DNA of 64,000 nucleotides, from assembly GCA_052169645.1 (NCBI GenBank), contig JBQNCA010000005.1, positions 1 to 64,000 of the forward strand, read 5' to 3'. Shown here one piece after another: positions 26,739 through 34,188 of this stretch. A model generated the notes under the pieces. It ran no database searches. It was not told where the DNA came from and was given only the letters and a program-made list of their open reading frames with translations. The DNA comes from JAIKWW01 sp052169645 (GTDB taxonomy: Bacteria; Bacillota; Clostridia; Peptostreptococcales; Anaerovoracaceae). The position numbers and the translations under genes were made by a program. Numbering within the stretch: the first letter of the stretch is position 1; every line of letters starts with the position of its first letter.

Positions 26739-27587
26739 ATGCTTTTTACTCCCGAGCCTGTCGCTTTCACAATATTCGGGTTTGATATAAGGTGGTATGC
26801 GATATTAATATGCACCGGAATGATAGCAGCTACAGCATTAGGTTATAAAAGAGCCCCCCGATATGGAATCAGCTCAGACGATCTGCTTGATATTGTTCTG
26901 ATCTCTATTCCTGCTGCAATCATCGGACTCAGAGTCTGGTATGTTGCCTTTAATTTGGAGCATTACCACAGCTTTTATGACATAATAAATCTGCGGGCAG
27001 GCGGACTTGCAATTCATGGAGGTCTGATATTCGGAATGACAGCAGCCTTCATAATGTGTCGCATAAAAAAAATATCCGCATTTGAAATTTTTGATTTAGC
27101 TGTTCCGTGCATAGCCCTCGGACAGGCAATAGGCAGATGGGGAAATTTTTTCAATCAGGAAGCATACGGCACACCTACCGACCTTCCTTGGGCAATAAAT
27201 ATCGACGGCATAAATGTACACCCTACCTTTTTATATGAATCTATATGGTGCTTGCTGCTTTTTATAGGACTTTCTCTATTTTCCAAACATAGAAAGTTCT
27301 CAGGTCAAATATTCTGCCTCTATCTGATATTTTACTCATTGGAGCGATTTTTCGTGGAACAGCTGCGTACGGACAGCCTCTTGGCAGGTTCTGCGAAGCT
27401 TACCGAAAAGCTTTTTCTTTCAGGACTTGACCCTTCAGACATTCCCGGAGTTCTGCATATCGGATCATTCCTTATATATCCTTTCCGTACCGCACAATTT
27501 ATAAGTTTTGCCGCAATTATCTCAGCTCTGATATTATATAAAATCCGTTCTTCTCACGACAGAGAGATAAAAAGAGAGCTCAATTAA
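26739..27587 (+). CDS. lgt: Prolipoprotein diacylglyceryl transferase
   Basis: Lgt (282 residues, about seven membrane segments) transfers diacylglycerol from phosphatidylglycerol to the lipobox cysteine of prolipoproteins, the first step of lipoprotein maturation. The signature GRWGNFFNQEAYG and the catalytic-region IHGGLIFG are intact. The C-terminal region has the SLERFFVEQLRTDS pattern. An AAGGAGG ribosome binding site precedes the ATG. It is monocistronic by layout: a divergent gene is upstream and a separate promoter precedes the next gene. Confidence 0.97.
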   Translation: MLFTPEPVAFTIFGFDIRWYAILICTGMIAATALGYKRAPRYGISSDDLLDIVLISIPAAIIGLRVWYVAFNLEHYHSFYDIINLRAGGLAIHGGLIFGMTAAFIMCRIKKISAFEIFDLAVPCIALGQAIGRWGNFFNQEAYGTPTDLPWAINIDGINVHPTFLYESIWCLLLFIGLSLFSKHRKFSGQIFCLYLIFYSLERFFVEQLRTDSLLAGSAKLTEKLFLSGLDPSDIPGVLHIGSFLIYPFRTAQFISFAAIISALILYKIRSSHDREIKRELN

Positions 27588-27711
27588 TTTAAATATACGG
27601 TTATCAAGAAAAAGCACATCTTCGGAAATATTATGATAATCTGACCTTTAACTACAACTTTATTCTTTTCTTTTACACTTCGAGACAGTAGTAGGTAAAA
27701 CCCTGTTAAGA

Positions 27712-27740
27712 TTGAAAACCCGAAGTCACTATGCTACAAT
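27712..27740 (+). promoter_or_regulatory. Predicted sigma-A promoter of ychF
   Basis: TTGAAA (27712-27717) and TACAAT (27735-27740) are spaced by 17 bp, with TG one base before the -10. The predicted leader to ychF is about 138 nt and contains tandem GGCATAAAA repeats and an imperfect stem (CGAAAACC with GGTTTTTCG, about 27838-27869). Confidence 0.65.
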
Positions 27741-27884
27741 ATGTCATTGTGTCAGGCTCTTTTTAAAATCATAGCTCTACGTGCATAGTTGATTTAAAAT
27801 GTGGCATAAAAAGGGCATAAAAGAAATTTAACGAAAGGCGAAAACCCGGATAAATCAAGGTTTTTCGGACAGGTAAATATAAAT

Positions 27885-28979
27885 ATGAAATTAGGAATTG
27901 TAGGCTTGCCTAATGTCGGCAAGAGCACACTTTTTAATGCTATTACAAAAGCAGGTGCGGAGGCTGCCAACTATCCGTTTTGCACCATAGAGCCGAATGT
28001 CGGTGTCGTAACCGTCCCCGATGAACGACTGAAGGTTCTTACGGACATATACAAGGCAAAAAAAACCATTCATACAACCATAGAATTTTACGATATTGCG
28101 GGACTTGTGAAAGGTGCGTCAAAGGGCGAAGGTCTCGGTAATAAATTTCTCGGTCACATAAGGGACGTTGCAGCGATAGTTCATGTAGTACGCTGCTTTG
28201 AGAATGAAAATATCGTACACGTGGACGGACGCATCGACCCCCTATCCGATATAGAAATTATAAATACCGAGCTTATACTTGCCGACATGGATGCCGTCGA
28301 AAAAGCCATACAGCGAACCGTCAAAAATATGAAGAGCGATAAGTCATTGAAGAAAGACCTCGATGTTCTCACTCGCATAAACGACACTTTGGCACAAGGT
28401 TTATCCGCCAGAACCATGGCCTTTGACGATACTGATGAAGAACGCTTCGTTCAAAGTTTAAATCTGCTTTCATACAAACCTATAATTTATGTTGCAAATG
28501 TTTCCGAAGACGATGCTTCCTCCGAGGACAACAGCTATGTAAACCTTGTCAGAGAATTTTCCGCAAGCGAAGGTTCTCAAACCATCATGGTAAGTGCACA
28601 GCTTGAATCCGAAATTGCCGAACTGAACGATGATGAAAAAGCTGTCTTCCTTGAGGATATGGGCATCGCCGAGGCAGGTTTGGATAAACTCGTCAAAGCC
28701 TCCTATGCACTGCTCGACCTTATATCTTTTCTGACGGCAGGAGAGCCCGAAGTGCGTGCCTGGACTATAAAGCGCGGCTCAAAAGCGCCTCAAGCTGCCG
28801 GCAAGATTCATTCCGACTTTGAAAAAGGCTTTATCAGAGCTGAAACCATCTCATACGATAAGCTTATAGAATGTGGCGGGAACCTTGCTGCCGCAAGGGA
28901 AAAAGGATTACTGCGTTCAGAGGGTAAAGAATATGTGGTGCAGGACGGAGATGTTATGCATTTTCTATTTAATGTATAA
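27885..28979 (+). CDS. ychF: Ribosome-associated ATPase YchF
   Basis: YchF (364 residues), a P-loop ATPase of the Obg family linked to ribosomes and oxidative stress. G1 is GLPNVGKST at residues 6-14 and G3 is DIAGLVKGAS. The nucleotide-specificity motif is NVSE rather than NKxD, consistent with ATP preference in this family. A coiled-coil arm is at about 130-200. The C-terminal TGS domain holds RAWTIKRGSKAPQAAGKIH. The ribosome binding site is weak (CAGGTAAATATAAAT before ATG). The gene stands alone behind its own promoter. Confidence 0.96.
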   Translation: MKLGIVGLPNVGKSTLFNAITKAGAEAANYPFCTIEPNVGVVTVPDERLKVLTDIYKAKKTIHTTIEFYDIAGLVKGASKGEGLGNKFLGHIRDVAAIVHVVRCFENENIVHVDGRIDPLSDIEIINTELILADMDAVEKAIQRTVKNMKSDKSLKKDLDVLTRINDTLAQGLSARTMAFDDTDEERFVQSLNLLSYKPIIYVANVSEDDASSEDNSYVNLVREFSASEGSQTIMVSAQLESEIAELNDDEKAVFLEDMGIAEAGLDKLVKASYALLDLISFLTAGEPEVRAWTIKRGSKAPQAAGKIHSDFEKGFIRAETISYDKLIECGGNLAAAREKGLLRSEGKEYVVQDGDVMHFLFNV

Positions 28980-29014
28980 GTTACTTTTTCTTCCCATATA
29001 ATTTAATAAATAAC

Positions 29015-29042
29015 TTGTTTTTTTTGCATATAGAATTATAAT
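29015..29042 (+). promoter_or_regulatory. Predicted promoter of the SemiSWEET gene
   Basis: TTGTTT (29015-29020) and TATAAT (29037-29042) are separated by 16 bp. The leader to the ATG at 29136 would be about 87 nt. Confidence 0.55.
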
Positions 29043-29135
29043 GTTAGTTAGATTTCAATATCCTGTCAGGGGGCATTATTTAATGAATGAAATAGTCTAT
29101 ATCAATATGATTCATAATGTAAAAAAGGTAAAAAT

Positions 29136-29393
29136 ATGAATTCAAAAACAATTAAAATTATGGGCTGGATAGCAACCTGTACCGCTATGCTTATGTATAT
29201 ATCCTATTTCCCTCAAATTATAAGCAACTTGCACGGACATAAAAGCGGTTTTTTGCAGCCCACAGTTGCTGCAATAAATTGCATTCTATGGGTCAGCTAC
29301 GGTTTTTTTCAAAAGAAAAAGGACTGGCCGATTGTCGTTGCAAATTTACCCGGTGTAATATTCGGTGCTACCGCTGCAATTACTGCTCTATAA
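29136..29393 (+). CDS. SemiSWEET-family sugar transporter
   Basis: An 85-residue protein with three membrane helices, the size and layout of a SemiSWEET half-transporter, which dimerises to move sugars down their gradient. The PQ-loop motif is YISYFPQI at about residues 22-29. The second helix has NCILWVSYGFF and the third runs to the C-terminus (LPGVIFGATAAITAL). The ribosome binding site is AAAAAGGT. It is monocistronic, with its own promoter and a terminator 8 nt after the stop. The sugar cannot be told from sequence. Confidence 0.88.
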   Translation: MNSKTIKIMGWIATCTAMLMYISYFPQIISNLHGHKSGFLQPTVAAINCILWVSYGFFQKKKDWPIVVANLPGVIFGATAAITAL

Positions 29394-29401
29394 ATGAAGT
29401 T

Positions 29402-29441
29402 AAGGTTTTAACTTGTTTACAAGTTAAAACCTTTTAAATTT
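29402..29441 (+). terminator. Intrinsic terminator of the SemiSWEET gene
   Basis: AAGGTTTTAACTTG (29402-29415) pairs perfectly with CAAGTTAAAACCTT (29420-29433) across a TTTA loop, followed by TTAAATTT. The 14-bp perfect stem directly after the stop codon is convincing, although the T tract is interrupted. Confidence 0.75.
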
Positions 29442-29564
29442 AAAACTGAAAATCAAAAAAGCTGTTGCTTCCCTTCTGATAAAATGACTTGATTTTTTAT
29501 ATGTAACAAGATAAATATTTCTTTTAAAGTAAGACTTCTAAAAAAGTAACTGACCATATTATAC

Positions 29565-29590
29565 AAAAGGCGTGGAATTATACCCACACG
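29565..29590 (-). terminator. Weak terminator after the GGDEF/EAL gene
   Basis: On the minus strand GTGTGG (29584-29589) pairs with CCACGC (29570-29575) across GTATAATT, followed by CTTTTGT. It lies just after the stop codon. Confidence 0.45.
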
Positions 29591-29592
29591 AA

Positions 29593-31908
29593 TCAAAGTT
29601 CATCCATACTCAGTTGCCTGCTTTTTCCTTCTTCTATATAGTTACTTTCAAAATCCTCGATAGGCATAGGTTTTGCGAAATAATATCCCTGAAATATATT
29701 ACAACCCATTTTTCTCAGATATTTCACCTGCTGAAGCTGCTCGACACCCTCACTTATAACTTTCATATTCAGACTCTTCGCAATATATATTACGGCATCT
29801 AAAATAGTATTGTTCATCATGTTGTTTGTCGTGTTGATCATGCTTCTGTCAAGCTTTAAGGTGTCAACCTCTATTTCCTGCAACAATCCCAAGGATGAAT
29901 ATCCGCTGCCGAAGTCATCAATTTCGACCTCAAACCCATATCGTCTGAGTCTGTTTACCAGATTCATCTGTCGCTCGATATCGGACATGAGTGCGGTTTC
30001 GGTAATTTCAATTTTCAAATTATTCGGATCTATGCCGTAATTTTCAATCAAATTTGTAAATTCTTCAAATACATCCATATAATAAAAATCCTTAGGTGAA
30101 ATATTTACCGATATATACAGGTCACTGTTTTCCGTATCTTTCCATTCTTTCAGTTTAATTGCCGCAAGTTTCCAAATATGCCTGTCCAACATATAAATCA
30201 TATTTGCTTTTTCCAAAATCGATATAAAGCTTCCCGGTAGCATAAGCCCAAGCTCAGGATGAAGCCACCTTACAAGTGCCTCCGCTCCTATTATTTTTCC
30301 TGAGCTCGAAACCTGAGGTTGCAAATACATAATAAATTCTTCCATGTCATGCATGTTTTCAAATTCACTTATGATGCGCTTCTCATACAAGGTTTCATTC
30401 ATAAGATCGTCTTCGTAATATGCCAAAATCTGTTGCGCATCATTCTTTATGGAATCTATTGCAATATTTGCACGATCGCACATTATTGAAATTTCGACGG
30501 AAGGATCTTCGATTCGATATACTCCGATCTGACTGTGCAAACTATACGCACTGTTGACCATAAGATATCCTACACGCAGTATATCATCAATTAAAATTCT
30601 CTCATTATATATTTCAGCATCTATCAGTGCTGCAAATTTATCACCGCCCATATGTCCGGCGACCTCATATCCCGGACTGTTTTCCTTGAATATCTTTGCG
30701 ACCTCACGGATAATCCAATCCCCCATTTCTATTCCGAACAGGTCATTTACAAGTTTAAAATCCTTTATATCCTCACATATTATATAATACTTTTTATCCG
30801 GATTATCATTTAAAATATTACGAACCGTTTCATAAAAACCGTATCTGTTATACATTCCTGTAAACTCATCATTCACAGCCCTGTAATGTTCCTGATTAAG
30901 TTTTTCAACATCCTCGGTAATATCCGTTACAGAAAAATAGTAACCTATATATTTCCCGCCCTTATCAAGCAGACGGCTATAAATAATATTATAATATAAA
31001 GAGCCGTTCTCAGTCTCAACCACGTGATCCCATTCATCATGACTCGCAGCTACAAGACCTCTGCTTATATATTGTGTTGCAAAATAAAGGTCTATTTCAT
31101 CACTGTTTTCCTCATCACCTACAATAGATTTTATTTCATTATTTACATAAATGCACTGACCGAGATTATCATAAACAATGATTCCGATCTTCATACTTGC
31201 CATCATATAAAGAATCATGGAATTCAACAACAATCTCGGAATATATTTAACCGTGAAGAAGTATAATAAAAATGCCATTATCGCATATAGCGGCAATGTT
31301 ATATCTACAGGAATTACCAAAAACATGTTGCCTACATTAAGAATCAAAGCAACTGCGAGCAACATTATTATAATCGAATATTTTTTATGATAAAAACTCG
31401 GTGTATGAAGTGTTTTATCTATAAGCACTATAAAAATAATACATGCCAATCCGAATGTAAACAGAAGATGAAAATCATACATAAAAGTGTTTGTATTATA
31501 TACAAATACTCCATCACCGTCGGACAAAATTATTCTCTTAACGGTAAATACATGATTGTAATAAGAATTAAGAATCATAGAAACCGAATCGACAATTGCA
31601 ACAAAAACCGCAGTTTTGTACAAAGCATTCTTATATTTAAATTCTATTCCGGTATATACAATTATAAATCTGACAAAACAAACCAGCAGAAAATCAATAC
31701 TTGCATAGTAAGCACCTTGAAAAAATGTTACATACAAAGGTGAATTTGTTATAAGAGTGATTATATTTACAACAAAAGATATCGTCAGTACATTGATTGT
31801 CAGCATTAGAGCTTTGAGCACCGAATCCGTACTGTCTTTTATATAAAATGTTAAAACCAGCAAGCATATCAAGCCTATGCAAAGGCTGAAAATGTAAAGT
31901 GTTATCAT
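29593..31908 (-). CDS. Membrane-bound GGDEF/EAL protein, probable c-di-GMP phosphodiesterase
   Basis: A 771-residue protein. Residues 1-230 contain about seven membrane helices of the histidine-kinase N-terminal 7TM type. A PAS-like domain (about 232-335) follows, then GGDEF (about 340-500) and EAL (about 515-760). The cyclase signature is GGDKF (421-425): the essential acidic residue is replaced by Lys and no RxxD inhibitory site is seen, so synthesis is unlikely. The EAL domain is complete: EALVRW (543-548), VNISPKDF, IEITETALM, IDDFGSGYSS, LKLDRSMI and ISEGVE. The predicted role is hydrolysis of cyclic-di-GMP in response to a membrane or PAS signal. It lies directly downstream of the pilus operon behind its own promoter; its ribosome binding site is weak. 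Confidence 0.88.
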   Translation of the reverse strand: MITLYIFSLCIGLICLLVLTFYIKDSTDSVLKALMLTINVLTISFVVNIITLITNSPLYVTFFQGAYYASIDFLLVCFVRFIIVYTGIEFKYKNALYKTAVFVAIVDSVSMILNSYYNHVFTVKRIILSDGDGVFVYNTNTFMYDFHLLFTFGLACIIFIVLIDKTLHTPSFYHKKYSIIIMLLAVALILNVGNMFLVIPVDITLPLYAIMAFLLYFFTVKYIPRLLLNSMILYMMASMKIGIIVYDNLGQCIYVNNEIKSIVGDEENSDEIDLYFATQYISRGLVAASHDEWDHVVETENGSLYYNIIYSRLLDKGGKYIGYYFSVTDITEDVEKLNQEHYRAVNDEFTGMYNRYGFYETVRNILNDNPDKKYYIICEDIKDFKLVNDLFGIEMGDWIIREVAKIFKENSPGYEVAGHMGGDKFAALIDAEIYNERILIDDILRVGYLMVNSAYSLHSQIGVYRIEDPSVEISIMCDRANIAIDSIKNDAQQILAYYEDDLMNETLYEKRIISEFENMHDMEEFIMYLQPQVSSSGKIIGAEALVRWLHPELGLMLPGSFISILEKANMIYMLDRHIWKLAAIKLKEWKDTENSDLYISVNISPKDFYYMDVFEEFTNLIENYGIDPNNLKIEITETALMSDIERQMNLVNRLRRYGFEVEIDDFGSGYSSLGLLQEIEVDTLKLDRSMINTTNNMMNNTILDAVIYIAKSLNMKVISEGVEQLQQVKYLRKMGCNIFQGYYFAKPMPIEDFESNYIEEGKSRQLSMDEL

Positions 31909-32021
31909 AATTTTACCGTAATTTTTCCGTGTAATCTGCTGTCACATTGTTTAGCGAGTAATTTATAATATTCTGTAATCATCTCTATATGACAAGTTCC
32001 GGTGATTTCAGTCGTACAATA

Positions 32022-32049
32022 ATTATATCGAATAATCATCCTAAATCAA
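32022..32049 (-). promoter_or_regulatory. Predicted promoter of the GGDEF/EAL gene
   Basis: On the minus strand -35 TTGATT (32044-32049) and -10 TATAAT (32022-32027) are separated by 16 bp. The promoter overlaps the last codons of the final pilus-operon gene and gives a leader of about 107 nt. Confidence 0.6.
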
Positions 32050-32764
32050 ACCATTTGACGATATTCAAAATGACATATATATCGTTCATATTGCTTTCAA
32101 AATTTTTTCTTTCTTTTCCTGTGTTTTCACAACAATTATTTATACTGCAATGCAGAACGGAAGCTGTCGACATACTGTTTACAGGAATATAGAGATAATA
32201 CTCCGTACCGGGCAAAAGTGATTTAATATCAACCTTTACTCCGTCGGTCTCCCTATATATCGCATTTCCGAAAAATACCGCCGGAATTTCAGCTGAAGGC
32301 GGTTCTCCATTCTTCGGAATATTTTTAACGACGCCGAATTTCGCTTCCATAGGTTTTACTTCAGTCCCGGAGATTTTATTTATTACAAATTTTATTTTCC
32401 TGTAGACAAGTTCTCCGTCCATAACCATATCCGTGCCTGACGCCATATTCGAAGCATTCATGCCGCTTATATTTATAACATAATTCCCGTTATCATCCTC
32501 AACGGCGTCGCTGTTTGTAATTCTCAAAGCTTTTGTTTTTACAACTTCGTCAGGAAAATTATTATTTTTAATTTCTTCATTTTTAATATCCGTCTTGGAG
32601 GATGCATTCTTCGTCTCATTGACTTTAAATACAATTTTTTCTTCATTCAGATCGGTCACGGCATTCGAAACGGAGGCTGCCGATAACACTGTAAATATAA
32701 AGGCTGCCGCAAGTAAAATTATCACTGAATATTTGCCATATAAAATTTTTTTACCGGACTTCAT
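32036..32764 (-). CDS. Secreted protein of unknown function, last gene of the pilus operon
   Basis: A 242-residue protein without a recognised domain. The N-terminus is a signal peptide: basic (MKSGKKILYGKY), a hydrophobic core to about residue 29, then a signal peptidase I site SVSNA ending at A35. It is not a prepilin, since there is no GFTLIE motif. The mature part is mixed beta-like sequence. The C-terminus has three cysteines (CSINNCC, 206-212) and a hydrophobic ending. GGGAG sits 7 nt before the ATG at 32764; the TTG at 32782 overlaps the upstream gene. Being 14 nt after a minor pilin gene, it may be a pilus accessory protein; this is inference. Confidence 0.7.
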   Translation of the reverse strand: MKSGKKILYGKYSVIILLAAAFIFTVLSAASVSNAVTDLNEEKIVFKVNETKNASSKTDIKNEEIKNNNFPDEVVKTKALRITNSDAVEDDNGNYVINISGMNASNMASGTDMVMDGELVYRKIKFVINKISGTEVKPMEAKFGVVKNIPKNGEPPSAEIPAVFFGNAIYRETDGVKVDIKSLLPGTEYYLYIPVNSMSTASVLHCSINNCCENTGKERKNFESNMNDIYVILNIVKWFDLG

Positions 32765-32778
32765 TATACCGCTCCCAT

Positions 32779-33636
32779 TCAATAAATCATATTTCTTATA
32801 CGATATTTCCCTGTCAGCTTTAAAGTTCTCCCGCCTATATTCATAGAAAGCTTAACAGGAATAAGATTTCCGTTTTCGGCTTTTTCCAATACAAGCTTAT
32901 CCACACAATCCGCAAGAAGATTTTGCTCCGGATGCTGTACGATGTTTCCGAGCATTGCTCCAGTAACATATGAGGATAAGGATTTATCCGATACATCCTT
33001 TTCGGGATTAACTTCATCAGTGTTCGTTGCATCAATTTCTTCAACAATCGTAGGCACATCTGTAATTTTATTACCGTTACCGCCATCTATATTAGGATTT
33101 TCATCGACTATATCTATATCATCCGATATATCAAAATCTTTATTCAAATCGGTATATTTATTATCTCCCATACCTTCATTATCAGCAGGTAAAGCCGATA
33201 ACGGAACATCTGCCGCAGCATGAAATTCTGATGCCTTTTTCGACGACTTATCCGCCTGCATATCAACGAATTCTTTGCCTTTAACAAGCTTGGTAAAAGC
33301 TCTGTGAGAATTTTCATCTAAAACTATTATTCTAACTGCACGCTCGCCGTCATTTGATAAGATATCCATCGCATATCCGTGTAAGCTGCCGACATTGATT
33401 TCATGAGGCAAAGAGGAACTTTCCATGATAGACTCTCCTACATGTTCCATTATAAACTGTGAATTCTGCTGCATATTAACATCCGAGCCCACGATACCGT
33501 ACTGTTTAAGTGAAACGGATACCATTATTACAAGCGCCGACATCACAAGTGTCATAATTGCGACAGCCATTATCAATTCTATAAGAGTAAAGCCCTTGTT
33601 ATCAATTACGTATGCTTCTATCTTTTTTCTTTGCAT
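32779..33636 (-). CDS. Type IV prepilin-like protein (minor pilin)
   Basis: A 285-residue protein with a type III signal sequence: a short charged leader (MQRKKIEAYVIDNKG), predicted PilD cleavage after G15, mature start FTLIELIMAV with the conserved Glu at position 5, and a 20-residue hydrophobic helix. The middle (about 125-205) is hydrophilic, rich in Asp and Asn, and of low complexity. It resembles GspJ/PilW-type minor pilins in length and N-terminus. It starts 5 nt after the previous prepilin gene. Confidence 0.85.
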   Translation of the reverse strand: MQRKKIEAYVIDNKGFTLIELIMAVAIMTLVMSALVIMVSVSLKQYGIVGSDVNMQQNSQFIMEHVGESIMESSSLPHEINVGSLHGYAMDILSNDGERAVRIIVLDENSHRAFTKLVKGKEFVDMQADKSSKKASEFHAAADVPLSALPADNEGMGDNKYTDLNKDFDISDDIDIVDENPNIDGGNGNKITDVPTIVEEIDATNTDEVNPEKDVSDKSLSSYVTGAMLGNIVQHPEQNLLADCVDKLVLEKAENGNLIPVKLSMNIGGRTLKLTGKYRIRNMIY

Positions 33637-33641
33637 AATTT

Positions 33642-34178
33642 TTAAACTCCGACGCTATCCGAGCTTTCCATATAAGTCCTGCCGGTATCCTGTACGAAAT
33701 GAAGCTTCACGTCTCTGCCTCTTCCGGAAATTTTAACTCCCCTGCATCGACTTTTAAATGCTCCGCTTCCCTTTTCAAATTGCACATAAAGAGGATTTGA
33801 ACCGGTTATTTTATTGCCGCCGAGTTCAAATATTTCCAAGTTGTCGTTCCCTAAAAATACAGGTTCTTCAATGCTTTGATAATTGTCGCTTTTACTGTTG
33901 TCAGCTTCTTCAATTTTAAATATGGCGGCATAATATTTTTCATTTTCCATATATATCTTGAGAAAAACACTTCCCTCGGGTGCGCTCATCGTAAACACTC
34001 GTGTTCTCATGCATATGGAATTCAACTCTGATGCCGCTTTCGTAACACCTGAACTTAAAAGGGATGCCACCCCCGGAACGACGACTGCCGCAACTATTGA
34101 AATTATAAGCACCACAACAATCATTTCTATAAGCGTAAAGCCCTTATTATTCAATTTTCTCTGATGCAACAGCCTCAT
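33642..34178 (-). CDS. Type IV prepilin-like protein (minor pilin, GspH/PilE-like)
   Basis: A 178-residue prepilin: leader MRLLHQRKLNNKG, cleavage predicted after G13, mature FTLIEMIVVVLIISIVAAVV with Glu5. Size and layout resemble GspH/FimT-type minor pilins. The open frame reaches 34211, but TAGGAG lies 7 nt before the ATG at 34178, which also avoids overlap with the upstream gene. It stands among four consecutive prepilin-like genes. Confidence 0.88.
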   Translation of the reverse strand: MRLLHQRKLNNKGFTLIEMIVVVLIISIVAAVVVPGVASLLSSGVTKAASELNSICMRTRVFTMSAPEGSVFLKIYMENEKYYAAIFKIEEADNSKSDNYQSIEEPVFLGNDNLEIFELGGNKITGSNPLYVQFEKGSGAFKSRCRGVKISGRGRDVKLHFVQDTGRTYMESSDSVGV

Positions 34179-34188
34179 CCGGCTTCTC

